Assembly: GCF_002335745.1 (NCBI RefSeq)
Contig: NZ_NIST01000001.1
Location: 1,894,039 to 1,958,038 of the forward strand
Source of the DNA: Evansella halocellulosilytica
GTDB taxonomy: Bacteria; Bacillota; Bacilli; Bacillales; Salisediminibacteriaceae
Reading direction: 5' to 3'
DNA: 64,000 nucleotides
Shown one piece after another: positions 33,105 to 41,720 of this stretch. The number at the start of each line of letters is the position of its first letter. Positions within the stretch are counted from its first letter, which is position 1. A program made the translations under genes and the position numbers. The notes under the pieces were generated by a model that worked only from the letters and a program-made list of their open reading frames with translations, had not been told where the DNA came from and made no database searches.

Positions 33105-33601
33105 TGTCTTTGGCGAACTTTTTAATGAAAGAGTTTACGGAAGAAATCGCTTCAACACGCCGGATACTTAAGCGGGTTCCGGAGGACAAATTGTCTTGGA
33201 CACCGCACCAGAAGTCGATGTCGCTTGGTCAACTCGCCATGCACATTGCCATCATTCCAGGAGAGCTATCAAACTTTTTCAGCGAACTAAGCAGGGAAAT
33301 CCCTTCAGTACCACTACGAGAAGCTACTTCTCTATATGAAATACTTACAACCCTTGACAATAGTGAAGAAATGGCTAAAAAGTGGCTGTCCACATGGAGC
33401 AATGAGGATCTAATGGCAGAGTGGAAAATGACGAAAGGGAATGAAACGATCATGTCGGCTCCAAGAATGTTGATGGTCCGTTCGATTATGTTAAACCATT
33501 GGTACCATCATCGAGGACAACTCACTGTCTACTTGCGCCTACTTGATCTGCCAGTACCTGCTATTTATGGTCCAAGTGCCGATGAAGACTCATTTGACTA
33601 A
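33104..33601 (+). CDS. DinB-family protein (metal-binding four-helix bundle)
   Basis: A 165-residue DinB/YfiT-like protein. RRILKRVPEDKLSWTPHQKS near 19, LAMHIAIIPGELSNF near 44 and LNHWYHHRGQLTVYLRLLDL near 130 supply three His (MHIA, HWYHHRG) for a metal site. The fold is shared with mycothiol/bacillithiol-dependent S-transferases, so a bacillithiol-linked detoxification role is possible. The ATG overlaps the stop of the hydrolase gene; AGGAGGG precedes it. Confidence 0.88.
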   Translation: MSLANFLMKEFTEEIASTRRILKRVPEDKLSWTPHQKSMSLGQLAMHIAIIPGELSNFFSELSREIPSVPLREATSLYEILTTLDNSEEMAKKWLSTWSNEDLMAEWKMTKGNETIMSAPRMLMVRSIMLNHWYHHRGQLTVYLRLLDLPVPAIYGPSADEDSFD

Positions 33602-33647
33602 ATGTGTGTAATTGTTTTAATGAAAATATAAAAAAGAGGTGTGTATG

Positions 33648-34088
33648 ATGATTAAAGGAGTTACCCCGTATGTCATTACAGATGGAAATGGTCAGGAAGC
33701 GGTTGCATTTTATGAAAATGTTCTAGAGGCGAAAGTTATTCATGTCCAAACGTTTGGAGATTTACCTGAAAGTCCAGAGTTTTCCATACCTGAAGAGGCG
33801 AAAAATCGTCTCGTCCATGCTCATTTAAAAGTAGGAGACACTGACCTCATGATCTCTGATACGTTTCCAGGACCGCATCCGGAACAGCAACCTTACGAAA
33901 CCGGCAATCATGTAACTGTAGCCGTTTCGGTGACAGATGTAGAAAAGGCAAAAGAAGTATTTGCAAAGTTAGAGGATGGTGGCAAAGTAGTCAAGCCGCT
34001 TCAAGAAACACATTTTAGTCCATCTTACGGTCAAGTTACAGATAAATTTGACGTCACATGGCACGTTTCTACAGAAAATGTTGAATAA
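33648..34088 (+). CDS. PhnB-like VOC-family protein
   Basis: A 146-residue protein of the 3-demethylubiquinone-methyltransferase-like VOC group. TPYVITDGNGQEAVAFYENV near 6, HAHLKVGDTDLMISDTFPG near 62 and the C-terminal FSPSYGQVTDKFDVTWHV near 122 are typical of PhnB/YjdN proteins. The ATGs at 33645 and 33648 are 5 and 8 bases after AGAGG; the second is preferred. The reaction is unknown. A terminator follows. Confidence 0.85.
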   Translation: MIKGVTPYVITDGNGQEAVAFYENVLEAKVIHVQTFGDLPESPEFSIPEEAKNRLVHAHLKVGDTDLMISDTFPGPHPEQQPYETGNHVTVAVSVTDVEKAKEVFAKLEDGGKVVKPLQETHFSPSYGQVTDKFDVTWHVSTENVE

Positions 34089-34102
34089 TGAAGCTGCTGA
34101 AG

Positions 34103-34133
34103 CACCATTTCACTTGATGTGAACTGGTGTTTT
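34103..34133 (+). terminator. Terminator after the PhnB-like gene
   Basis: CACCATTTCAC and GTGAACTGGTG pair with one mismatch, followed by TTTTT, 14 bases after the stop. Confidence 0.75.
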
Positions 34134-34140
34134 TCTATTT

Positions 34141-34266
34141 ATCCGCGAAAATTTGAGTTTATCCTGTAAAAAAGCTAATTCATCCGCGAAAATAACGTTT
34201 TATCCTGTAAAAAAATTGTTTTATTCATGAAAAATAACGTTTTATCCGCTAACTAGAATCATTCTA
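34141..34266 (-). repeat. Family B repeat element, copy 3
   Basis: Units TTTATCCGCGAAAAT and TTTATCCTGTAAAAAA alternate at 20 and 21 bp (41-bp dimer), about six units, ending in TTTATCCGCTAACTAGAATC and completing the palindrome TAGAATCATTCTA at 34254. Orientation is opposite to copies 1 and 2. It lies between two convergent genes. Confidence 0.9.
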
Positions 34267-34323
34267 ATTTAACACCGCAACAACACAACACCACAAAAAC
34301 ACAATGGCAAACCACAGAAGAAA

Positions 34324-34352
34324 ACCATTTCATTCGACGTAAATGAAATGGT
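34324..34352. terminator. Terminator of the VOC gene at 34363
   Basis: ACCATTTCATT and AATGAAATGGT form a perfect 11-bp stem around 7 bases. It lies directly after the minus-strand stop codon. Confidence 0.75.
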
Positions 34353-34362
34353 AGCTTATCGT

Positions 34363-34824
34363 TTACTTTTGATGGAGCAGCGTTTCTAACTCTTCAAAGG
34401 AAAGCTTTTCAGTCATTTTGCTCATCTCGTCCGGTATATCTATATAACACATCAATTCTAAACTGTTTCCATCCGGATCGAGAAAGTAAACAGAAGCATT
34501 TTGCTGGTATGGTCGAACGAAAGGCTCAATCGATGTTCTGCTGCCAAACGGGACGATTTCGACATCTAACTGACGGAGCCATCGCAATGAATTCTTCAAG
34601 TTTTCATAAGAAACACGGAAAGCGATGTGTCTTAATGACGGGTGGTACGGAGTTTTATATTCTTCTCCTGCCCATAACCCTACCCAGCTTTTTCCTTCTT
34701 CAATCCACAGGAAAGCAGTATCCCCATCTCTTAAAAAAAATTTCAAACCTAATTTTTCATAAAAAGCAATCGATTTTTCTAAATTTTTTACCGGTAAATG
34801 TGCTTCAAATAAACCTTCAATCAT
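34363..34824 (-). CDS. VOC-family (glyoxalase/bleomycin-resistance fold) protein
   Basis: A 153-residue protein with two beta-alpha-beta-beta-beta modules. EAHLPVKNLEKSIAFYEKLG near 7, HIAFRVSYENLKNSLRWLRQ near 66 and VYFLDPDGNSLELMCY near 111 include the usual metal ligands (His, His, Glu). Resembles fosfomycin-thiol-transferase-like and lactoylglutathione-lyase-like members; the substrate is unknown. ATG follows AAAAGGAGG. Confidence 0.85.
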   Translation of the reverse strand: MIEGLFEAHLPVKNLEKSIAFYEKLGLKFFLRDGDTAFLWIEEGKSWVGLWAGEEYKTPYHPSLRHIAFRVSYENLKNSLRWLRQLDVEIVPFGSRTSIEPFVRPYQQNASVYFLDPDGNSLELMCYIDIPDEMSKMTEKLSFEELETLLHQK

Positions 34825-34957
34825 TGTAAAAAACCTCCTTTTGTTTAGAATACACTGCCAGGTAGGGACTTTGCCTGCGTGAATTGTCTGAAGTGATCTA
34901 CGACTTTAGAAGGAGGTTATTGATTTTGCGCGGAATTTAATGAAAAACGAGTAAAAA

Positions 34958-34982
34958 AGCGTTTCAACGAATAGAAACGCTC
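34958..34982 (-). terminator. Terminator of the second DJ-1-like gene
   Basis: AGCGTTTC and GAAACGCT pair perfectly around 8 bases; on the minus strand TTTTTTAC follows. Confidence 0.8.
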
Positions 34983-35008
34983 CAAGAAGTACTATACAGT
35001 TTAATGAA

Positions 35009-35560
35009 CTACTTATTCCTCGCCAACTTTCGAGCAATGACTTTGAGTTTAGGATCCCTTTTTATTAATTCGAGTTTATTTAAAACGGCCATCATAAATT
35101 CATAATGAGCAAACCCTTTACTCGTAATGATGTTTTCGTATAGGCAAACATCGCTGTCTTCATACGTTCCGTGCTGAAAATAATGTGAATAATGATCTTT
35201 GATTTGAGGCATCGTCGTATAATTTCCTTGAATACGTCCAGCAGACGCAAGTAAAACAGCCGAAGCGCAGCTCGCTGCAATCATTCCTTCAAAATGAGAG
35301 ATGCATGCTTTTAATTGTTCGTTTTCTACTAAAACATCTGTCATCTGACCACCAGGCAGCAGGAGAAGCTCGTATTTTTTCGAATCAGCATTACCGACAG
35401 GCTTATCAACTTGGATTACCATACCACCATCGGTGACGACGCTTGATCCATCAACGGAAAGAATGTCCATCTCCCAGCCTTTATCTTTTAAAAACTTTTG
35501 CAGTAATGTCACTTGCCAAATGGCACAATTGTCATAAACGATCATAGCAAATTTCTTCAA
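35009..35560 (-). CDS. DJ-1/PfpI-family protein
   Basis: A 183-residue member of a different subgroup from the one at 22481. It starts MKKFAMIVYDNCAIWQVTLL; the nucleophile elbow is IAASCASAVLLASAG near 94, preceded by LLLLPGGQMTDVLV near 64. This AxxC(A/T)SA form is common in transcription-regulator-like and isonitrile-hydratase-like DJ-1 proteins. The TTG at 35560 lies 7 bases after GAGGAG; the ATG 15 bases earlier overlaps the ribosome site. Function not known. Confidence 0.82.
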   Translation of the reverse strand: MKKFAMIVYDNCAIWQVTLLQKFLKDKGWEMDILSVDGSSVVTDGGMVIQVDKPVGNADSKKYELLLLPGGQMTDVLVENEQLKACISHFEGMIAASCASAVLLASAGRIQGNYTTMPQIKDHYSHYFQHGTYEDSDVCLYENIITSKGFAHYEFMMAVLNKLELIKRDPKLKVIARKLARNK

Positions 35561-35647
35561 ACGATCACTCCTCATTATGAAAGTTAATCACAATTGTACA
35601 CACACAAATATTGGAAAAATAGTCTTAATTTTCTTGTCAAATCATGA

Positions 35648-35700
35648 TATAATGATCTTAGGGGAAGCGATTCGTTGCAAACGAAGAGATCCCTTTTTTT
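35648..35700 (+). other. -10 box followed at once by a terminator-like hairpin
   Basis: TATAAT at 35648 is followed 8 bases later by GGGG, TTCGTT-GCA-AACGAA, CCC and TTTTTTT. The stem has TTCGTT/AACGAA and GGG/CCC helices. No coding region lies between, so the transcript would be about 40 nt unless read through into the gene at 35843. Either an attenuator or a very short RNA. Confidence 0.5.
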
Positions 35701-35842
35701 GTGCTCATTTAAAGAAAAGCTAAACATATAACGACGATAAGTTTTCTATTTTTTATTCTCGGTTGTGGATTTTCGTGAAGCAGGAATAAAAAGGCACAAT
35801 GTTGAAGTGATAGTGAATCCAAGGCGGATAGGAGGCGTAAGG

Positions 35843-36550
35843 ATGACGAAAAAAATCGTTAGTTTTTCAATGATCGCGCTCATTGTCATCGCTGTTTCTA
35901 TTGTTTTTCGCGATCCTGTGGAAAAGACGGTCGATGGAACAGAAGATCGCACAATTGAAGAGTTATTAGAAGAAAATGAGCAGCTACAAAAAGAAAACTT
36001 ACAGTTAAAAGCCGATATTCAACTTCTTGAATCTCATCAAGTAGATCGGAACTTTGAAAATCACAATTTAATGTTAGTAGAATATGCAGATGAATTACAC
36101 GAATACCTTGAAGTTGCTTTACACGCATTATTTTCTGAAAGTAAAGATGAGACAGATCGAACCGAATTAGATGATCTCTATCAGTATTATGAAGATTGGT
36201 TTATCGGGCGACCGAATTATGTGGAAAATGATGAACTGCTATTTCGTGTATCTCCGGATCCAGGGTTGAGAGCTGGCGAATCTTTCGGCTACCTTTTTCA
36301 TTTTAGCGAACCTTTCGAAACGTATGAAGGAAAAGAATTAGCTATTTATGCGTATCATGAGGAAACAGAAGAGCGTGTCATCGCCGTGTCACCTAGAAAG
36401 GTTACCGAACCTAGTTCTGGTTATTCGAGTTTGGAACGATTTACTGCGAACTTTGAATTGCCAATAGGCGGTTTATGGAGGTATGAAGTCGAATTAGATG
36501 GCGAACTTTATGGGGACGTGATCTTGTCTGTAAAAGACTCTGCCGATTAG
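35843..36550 (+). CDS. Membrane-anchored extracytoplasmic protein of unknown function
   Basis: A 235-residue protein: one N-terminal membrane segment (IVSFSMIALIVIAVSIVF, residues 5-22), then a coiled coil (IEELLEENEQLQKENLQLKA near 42), an acidic helical part, and a C-terminal half with beta-rich character ending LWRYEVELDGELYGDVILSV, like an immunoglobulin-type domain. No family recognised. ATG at 35843 lies after AGGAGG; a longer frame from 35765 lacks one. It may be controlled by the hairpin at 35661. Monocistronic. Confidence 0.75.
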   Translation: MTKKIVSFSMIALIVIAVSIVFRDPVEKTVDGTEDRTIEELLEENEQLQKENLQLKADIQLLESHQVDRNFENHNLMLVEYADELHEYLEVALHALFSESKDETDRTELDDLYQYYEDWFIGRPNYVENDELLFRVSPDPGLRAGESFGYLFHFSEPFETYEGKELAIYAYHEETEERVIAVSPRKVTEPSSGYSSLERFTANFELPIGGLWRYEVELDGELYGDVILSVKDSAD

Positions 36551-36628
36551 ATGAGAAAATGGAAGCCAAACATTTTTCACGAAATGATAGAATAAAAGAA
36601 TGACAATATAGAATTGGAGTTAAGAAGC

Positions 36629-38362
36629 ATGAAGACGTTCCCATCAGCCGAAGACATACACCTATGCTTGGAACGATTACATACAACCTATAAAGTTCCA
36701 GATCGAATCATTAAAAACTTATTTGGCAAAGAAAATTATACGCGGTTAAACCGATTGCTTCAGTCGTTAGATAAAGAAAAGATTGACATGCAACAGCTGG
36801 CGAAAATGCTCATTGTAGAAAAAGGAGCTGAGCTCTTTTCCGGAAGCAACGCCGAAGTAAGAGAGCTAAGAAGCTATTTGTTAAAACAGTTACCGGAAGA
36901 AGATTTGGTTGCCATATACTCTCGCAACCCAGTTGCAAATAAGACGCTTACTTCACCTGCGTACATGGTCACCCCGCTCGCAAATAAGAGATGGACGATC
37001 GGAAGCAGATGGCCGCGTGATTTCATGAGAACACTCGGTTTTCCAGCGGTCTTCGCTGGCGTTTCCTTACCGAAAACCGCATCATCAAGCGCAGTCGTTG
37101 ACATTGAACCTCGAAAAAAGGTTCCACCTCTCGTTGACTTCCAACGAAAACTTAAGGAGCAAATGTTTAACGTGCTCGCATTAGAAGGGGAGTACACACG
37201 CTGTATTGTTACGCTTCCTACTGGCGGCGGGAAAACAAGAGTTGCTGTAGAAAGCTTCATCGAGTGGATGCATAGCCGATTTAATCGTGGTAAATATTTC
37301 ATTTGGATTGCCCAAAGTGAAGAGTTATGTGAACAAGCAATTACTTGTATAACAGATATGTGGCAGGAAAAAGATTACCCTGAATCATTGAGAATTTATC
37401 GATATTTTGCAGGAAATGAGATTGCTGAAGAGCAGCTCATGGGTGGTGCAGTCGTTGCGAGCATTCAACAGCTAAATTCGAGACTGAAAAATGACGACCC
37501 AGTCCTTACAGAAATCATCCGTGATTGTGGTGCGATGATTATCGATGAAGCACACCATGCGGCAGCAAAGACCTATCACGAATTACTGACGAAAGCAGCG
37601 GACATTTGCGGTCCAAAACTCTTCCCGATATGCGGCTTAACGGCAACACCGGGAAGAAGTGACGGTGAAACGGGCAAACTCGTTAACCGATTTGAAGCCC
37701 ATTTATTACAGCCGGAACTGACTGAAGATCCCGTTTATGAACAAGATCCACTACAGTATTTTCGCGAACAAGGTTTTTTAGCAAAGCCGAAGCATATTAT
37801 TTACGATTCAGGCCGTGAATACGCTGTTAATGAGCAAGATGTAGAAGTGACAGAAGATATCATAAATGCGGAGCTACTAGATGAACTAGCTAACGACGAA
37901 TGGCGTAATGTGCAAATTATGAAACGGCTGCAAGAGATTCCGGCTCGCAGCCAAACACTCGTTTACGCTTGTACAGTGAAACATGCTGAATACCTTGCCA
38001 CTGTTATGAATGCCCTCGGCAGAAAGGCTGCAGCGATTTCGGCAGAAACACCGAAAGCGACGAGACGCATTTATATTGACGCTTTTAAAAATGGTGAGGT
38101 TGAATTTTTGTTTAACTATGGTGTACTCACGACAGGATTCGATGCCCCGAAGACAGAATACATCGTCATTTGCCGGCCGACAACAAGTGTCGTGTTATAC
38201 GAGCAAATCGTCGGACGAGGACTTCGAGGACCTAGGTTTGGCGGAACGGAATATTGTACGATCATCGATTTTGCCGACAATCTCCACCGTCTCGGAAAAC
38301 CACTTGCTTATGCACGGTTCCAGCATTTTTGGCATCAAGTAGAAGTAAGCAGCAGCGAATGA
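36629..38362 (+). CDS. Stand-alone SF2 DEAH helicase
   Basis: A 577-residue helicase related to the type III restriction/XPB branch. A specific N-terminal region of about 160 residues precedes motif I, LPTGGGKTR (near 195). Motif II is IIDEAHH (near 304), motif III TATPGRSD (near 337), and the C-terminal RecA domain has FLFNYGVLTTGFDAP (near 495) and motif VI EQIVGRGLRGPR (near 525). No nuclease or methylase domain is present and none is encoded beside it. ATG at 36629 is about 10 bases after GGAG. Probably DNA repair or processing, possibly defence; the substrate is unknown. Confidence 0.88.
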   Translation: MKTFPSAEDIHLCLERLHTTYKVPDRIIKNLFGKENYTRLNRLLQSLDKEKIDMQQLAKMLIVEKGAELFSGSNAEVRELRSYLLKQLPEEDLVAIYSRNPVANKTLTSPAYMVTPLANKRWTIGSRWPRDFMRTLGFPAVFAGVSLPKTASSSAVVDIEPRKKVPPLVDFQRKLKEQMFNVLALEGEYTRCIVTLPTGGGKTRVAVESFIEWMHSRFNRGKYFIWIAQSEELCEQAITCITDMWQEKDYPESLRIYRYFAGNEIAEEQLMGGAVVASIQQLNSRLKNDDPVLTEIIRDCGAMIIDEAHHAAAKTYHELLTKAADICGPKLFPICGLTATPGRSDGETGKLVNRFEAHLLQPELTEDPVYEQDPLQYFREQGFLAKPKHIIYDSGREYAVNEQDVEVTEDIINAELLDELANDEWRNVQIMKRLQEIPARSQTLVYACTVKHAEYLATVMNALGRKAAAISAETPKATRRIYIDAFKNGEVEFLFNYGVLTTGFDAPKTEYIVICRPTTSVVLYEQIVGRGLRGPRFGGTEYCTIIDFADNLHRLGKPLAYARFQHFWHQVEVSSSE

Positions 38363-38455
38363 TAGTGTGATTTTCGGACTCATTTTTTAAAAGGAATATA
38401 GAATCTCTTTGCCGAAGTACTCTAAATCTCGTATTTAAAGGAGGTATGTCGTCAG

Positions 38456-39412
38456 ATGAACTGGTCAACAAGGTTAACGAAGCTATTAAATATTAAATAC
38501 CCGATCATTCAAGGCGGACTCGCATATTTGGCATATTCTGATTTAGCGTCTGCCGTTTCGAACGCAGGCGGCTTAGGACAAATTACCGCGATGTCGTTAT
38601 CGACACCTGATGAACTTCGAGCAGAAATTAAAAAAGTAAAAGAAAAAACGAGCAACCCATTCGGTGTTAACTATGCAATCGGCCAGCATGGAAGACCGTT
38701 TGAACATATGTTAAAAGTTGCGATTGAAGAAGAAGTACCGGTCATCACCGTAACAGGCGGGAATCCAAAGCCTGTTTTTGATCAGCTCGAAGGAGTAGAT
38801 ACGAAGAAAATTGTCTTAGTCGCTGCACGAAGACAAGCAGAAAAAGCCGAGGAGTTAGGAGCAGATGCTGTCATGGTTGTCGGTCAAGAAGGCGGCGGGC
38901 ATTTAGGCAGAGGAGATACTGGCACACTCGTGTTAATTCCGCAAGTGATTGATTCCGTTCAAATTCCTGTCGTCGCAGCCGGAGGGATCGGTGACGGAAA
39001 GTCAATGATGGCAGCGCTCTCCTTAGGGGCAGAAGGGGTTGAAATCGGAACACGGTTTATTGCGACGAAAGAATGTATCCACGCTCACGACTCATATAAA
39101 CAAAAGATCGTCGAAGCAAGTGAAATGGATACAGTGGTGATCAAACGCTCACTCGGTGCACCTGCGAGAACATTAAAAAATGAACTAACCGAAAAGATTC
39201 TCGAACTCGAAAAAACAACGCCGACTTATGAAGCATTAAAAGACTATATTAGCGGTAAAGCAAACAAAAAATTCATTTACGAAGGTGTCGAAAGCGAAGG
39301 GTTTGGCTATGCAGGTCAAGTAGTTGGCCGAATTCATGACATTCCAACCGTAAATGAGCTCATTACTCGAATGATTGCAGAAGGAGAGAACATTCGAGCA
39401 CGCTGGAGCTAG
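38456..39412 (+). CDS. Nitronate monooxygenase / FabK-like FMN enzyme
   Basis: A 318-residue TIM-barrel FMN protein of the 2-nitropropane dioxygenase family. YPIIQGGLAYLAYSDLASAV near 15, NPFGVNYAIG near 67, VVGQEGGGHLGRGDTGTL near 141 (active-site His) and PVVAAGGIGDGKSMMAALSL near 174 (phosphate-binding loop) are the key motifs, with EGVEIGTRFIATKEC near 196. May oxidise nitronates or act as an enoyl reductase; sequence alone does not decide. AAAGGAGG lies 11 bases before the ATG. Confidence 0.87.
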   Translation: MNWSTRLTKLLNIKYPIIQGGLAYLAYSDLASAVSNAGGLGQITAMSLSTPDELRAEIKKVKEKTSNPFGVNYAIGQHGRPFEHMLKVAIEEEVPVITVTGGNPKPVFDQLEGVDTKKIVLVAARRQAEKAEELGADAVMVVGQEGGGHLGRGDTGTLVLIPQVIDSVQIPVVAAGGIGDGKSMMAALSLGAEGVEIGTRFIATKECIHAHDSYKQKIVEASEMDTVVIKRSLGAPARTLKNELTEKILELEKTTPTYEALKDYISGKANKKFIYEGVESEGFGYAGQVVGRIHDIPTVNELITRMIAEGENIRARWS

Positions 39413-39474
39413 AAAAAAGAGTTTAAATCTGAGTTTCTGCGCTGTCTATTTGTGAACATTGTATGTTTATCCGC

Positions 39475-39594
39475 GAAATTTCCGGTTTATCCGGTAAAAA
39501 TATTGATTTATCCGCGAAAATATCAGTTTATCCGGTAAAAAATTCGTCTTATCCGTGAAAAACAAGGGTTTATCCGCTAACTAGAATTATTCTA
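39475..39594 (-). repeat. Family B repeat element, copy 4
   Basis: Units TTTATCCGCGAAATTT and TTTATCCGGTAAAAAT alternate at 20 and 21 bp for about six units and end in TATCCGCTAACTAG with the palindrome TAGAATTATTCTA at 39582. It lies between convergent genes, in the same orientation as copy 3. Confidence 0.9.
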
Positions 39595-39645
39595 AACTAC
39601 CCAAAAGACAGCAAGCACTAATTGGCCTAAACCAGCCCTTTGTAA

Positions 39646-39690
39646 TATCCAAAATTAACCAGGTGCCAGGCACCTGGTTAATTTTGGATA
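39646..39690. terminator. 45-bp near-perfect palindrome with GGTGCC core
   Basis: Twenty-two bases from 39646 pair without mismatch with 39669-39690 around one A. The centre is AGGTGCC-A-GGCACCT and the arms continue as ACCAATTAATTTT-type AT-rich sequence. It lies 26 bases after the stop of the minus-strand hydrolase and can work in both directions. Confidence 0.88.
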
Positions 39691-39715
39691 AACTCACATA
39701 AGTATTGCTTAAAAT

Positions 39716-41443
39716 TCACATATGAATAACCGGTAGCAGCACGTACGATGCGTAATTTTGGTCATGATAGATTTGCTGATTCGCTTTTTGCGTTTCAGTA
39801 CTGTCTAGTAAGGATTTCCCTGTATTTGGATTGATATCATACATCGGGAAATTACTCGAAGTAATGCTGATCCCAAGCGAATGACCTTTGAGGAATACGA
39901 TGCTCGTTGCCCACAAATCAATCTCATACAAGATGACCTCGCCGTTTATTGGCTCCGCTAATGGAGTAGCTTTTCCGTGCCGGTATTTTGCGCGCACGAT
40001 ACCTTCCGTAACATTAATCGACTTCCCGTCTGGCAATACATCTGTAAGTTTTACAGTAAAATCAGTGTCGGGTGCGTCAGATTTTGCGTACAAAAACACT
40101 TTAACAGGTCCTGTCACTTCAAGCGGTTCTTCAAGAGGATCTGTTGAATATACAAGCACATCATTGCGCTGCTCGATGTCATTTTGGGCGAGAGGACCGG
40201 TGTTCACCCCGCGGTAAAATAAAGTCGGACCACCGACTGTCGGTACGGGATCGTCGGGATCGTATACATATTGGTCATGAGGCTCATCTTGATCTGGCTG
40301 CTCAAAACGAAGCATCCCATGTTCAGTCCCAACATTTGCTTTGCCATCACTATGTAAATACAGTTTTGTATATTCAGTTCTCGCGAGCGGCCACTCTTTT
40401 TCAGAGCGCCACTTATTAATCCCCATAATAAAAATGCGAATTGGATCTTCATTATCAAAAGCAACATTTTTTTTGTCTTTTAACCAATAGTCAAACCATT
40501 TGATATGAAGAGACGTAATATCGTCTTTTCCGTCGATCAAGTCTCCGGAACTTTTTAAGCCGAAATATCGCTCTCCGAAATACGGGTTATGACTGCCGTG
40601 CCCCCACGGTCCGATTATAAGCTTCTGATTGTCATTTTTCTTTTTTAAAGAAAGGTAATTATTAATGGTCGGTCCTAAAAAGCAATCATACCAGCCTGCC
40701 AAATGAAACCCAGGTAAATCGATGTCTACTTCCTCATCGATGTTTTCATCTTCTTCAGAAGCAGATGATAGAAAAGTTTCATATAAATGCTGAATGTCTT
40801 TATGCTTCATGAGTGGCGGCCAATCTTTTACCGGTTTATAGTTGTGCCATTCAAAAACTTGATCTAAATCATCGATAATCTCAACTTGCGTTTTCTCAAA
40901 TTGAGACTGATCTTGTTTACGTGACAAGTAATCAGTCGCGATCGAACCGAGAATCCATGATTGAATCATCCCAAGCTCTAATGCGCCGTTTCGTTTGGCG
41001 ATGTCTTGTTGTAAATTGTTGCCCGTAAACGCTGGTGCAATTACTTTTAACGATGGAGGACGTTCCATTGCAGCAAATAATTGCGTAAAACCATAGTAAG
41101 ATAAGCCGAACATGCCGACTTTTCCATTGCTGTACGGAAGTTTTGCTGCCCATTCGACAGCATCATAACCGTCCTCCCGTTCTTGGTGAAAAGGGTTAAA
41201 CTCTCCTTCTGATGAATAGCGCCCGCGCACATCTTGAATAATGACGACGTAACCGTTTAATGCGAGTCGCGTTGGATCAATATACCCGTGAGAAAAAGGG
41301 GGTAAATCTTTATTGTATGGAAGGCGGTTCAACAAGACTGGAAAGCGCCCTTCACGATCAGGACGGTAAACATTAGCTTTCAGCTTTGTCCCGTCACGCA
41401 GCTCGCACGTCACATTTCTTTCAATTAGGATGTTTTCGCTCAT
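39716..41443 (-). CDS. CocE/NonD-family serine hydrolase (X-Pro dipeptidase S15 fold)
   Basis: A 575-residue hydrolase. After the start, LKANVYRPDREGRFPVLLNR near 22 and VVIIQDVRGRYSSEGEF near 66 are typical. GMFGLSYYGFTQLFAA near 109 holds the nucleophile Ser; the Asp is expected in the region after 300 and His in IIGPWGHGSHNP near 275. The C-terminal half is the jelly-roll domain (FTVKLTDVLPDGKSINVTEG near 458). Members cleave acyl esters or N-acyl bonds, including glutaryl-7-ACA and cocaine. No signal peptide. ATG follows GAGGTG. Confidence 0.85.
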   Translation of the reverse strand: MSENILIERNVTCELRDGTKLKANVYRPDREGRFPVLLNRLPYNKDLPPFSHGYIDPTRLALNGYVVIIQDVRGRYSSEGEFNPFHQEREDGYDAVEWAAKLPYSNGKVGMFGLSYYGFTQLFAAMERPPSLKVIAPAFTGNNLQQDIAKRNGALELGMIQSWILGSIATDYLSRKQDQSQFEKTQVEIIDDLDQVFEWHNYKPVKDWPPLMKHKDIQHLYETFLSSASEEDENIDEEVDIDLPGFHLAGWYDCFLGPTINNYLSLKKKNDNQKLIIGPWGHGSHNPYFGERYFGLKSSGDLIDGKDDITSLHIKWFDYWLKDKKNVAFDNEDPIRIFIMGINKWRSEKEWPLARTEYTKLYLHSDGKANVGTEHGMLRFEQPDQDEPHDQYVYDPDDPVPTVGGPTLFYRGVNTGPLAQNDIEQRNDVLVYSTDPLEEPLEVTGPVKVFLYAKSDAPDTDFTVKLTDVLPDGKSINVTEGIVRAKYRHGKATPLAEPINGEVILYEIDLWATSIVFLKGHSLGISITSSNFPMYDINPNTGKSLLDSTETQKANQQIYHDQNYASYVLLPVIHM

Positions 41444-41574
41444 CCTCTACACCTCACTTTTTTACTATAGGATTTATAAAAAATATGGATGATCACATAA
41501 CTGCAATTAGGACTTGCAACAAGCATCATGCACTTGCTAAGAACCTCTGAAACGATAAGCCAAGTTTTGTTTAA

Positions 41575-41612
41575 AGAGAAAGGCCTGTCCCAGAATCCGG
41601 GTAACAGACCTT
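41575..41612 (-). terminator. Terminator of the carnitine/betaine operon
   Basis: AGGCCTGT and ACAGACCT pair with one mismatch and CCC/GGG pair inside. On the minus strand CCTTTCTCTTT follows. Located about 110 bases after the opuAC stop. Confidence 0.65.
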
Positions 41613-41720
41613 CATGATTTTTAAAAAAAGATTGAATATTCAATACTTTATTACATATTTTAACGGAGCTAATAAGTTTAGACAAGTTTTATCCTTACAG
41701 GAGGGGAGGAGGAAAATGAA

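Noticed and set aside
35648-35700. Fluoride or other known riboswitch
   Set aside because: The hairpin lacks the conserved loops of the fluoride aptamer and no fitting transporter gene follows.
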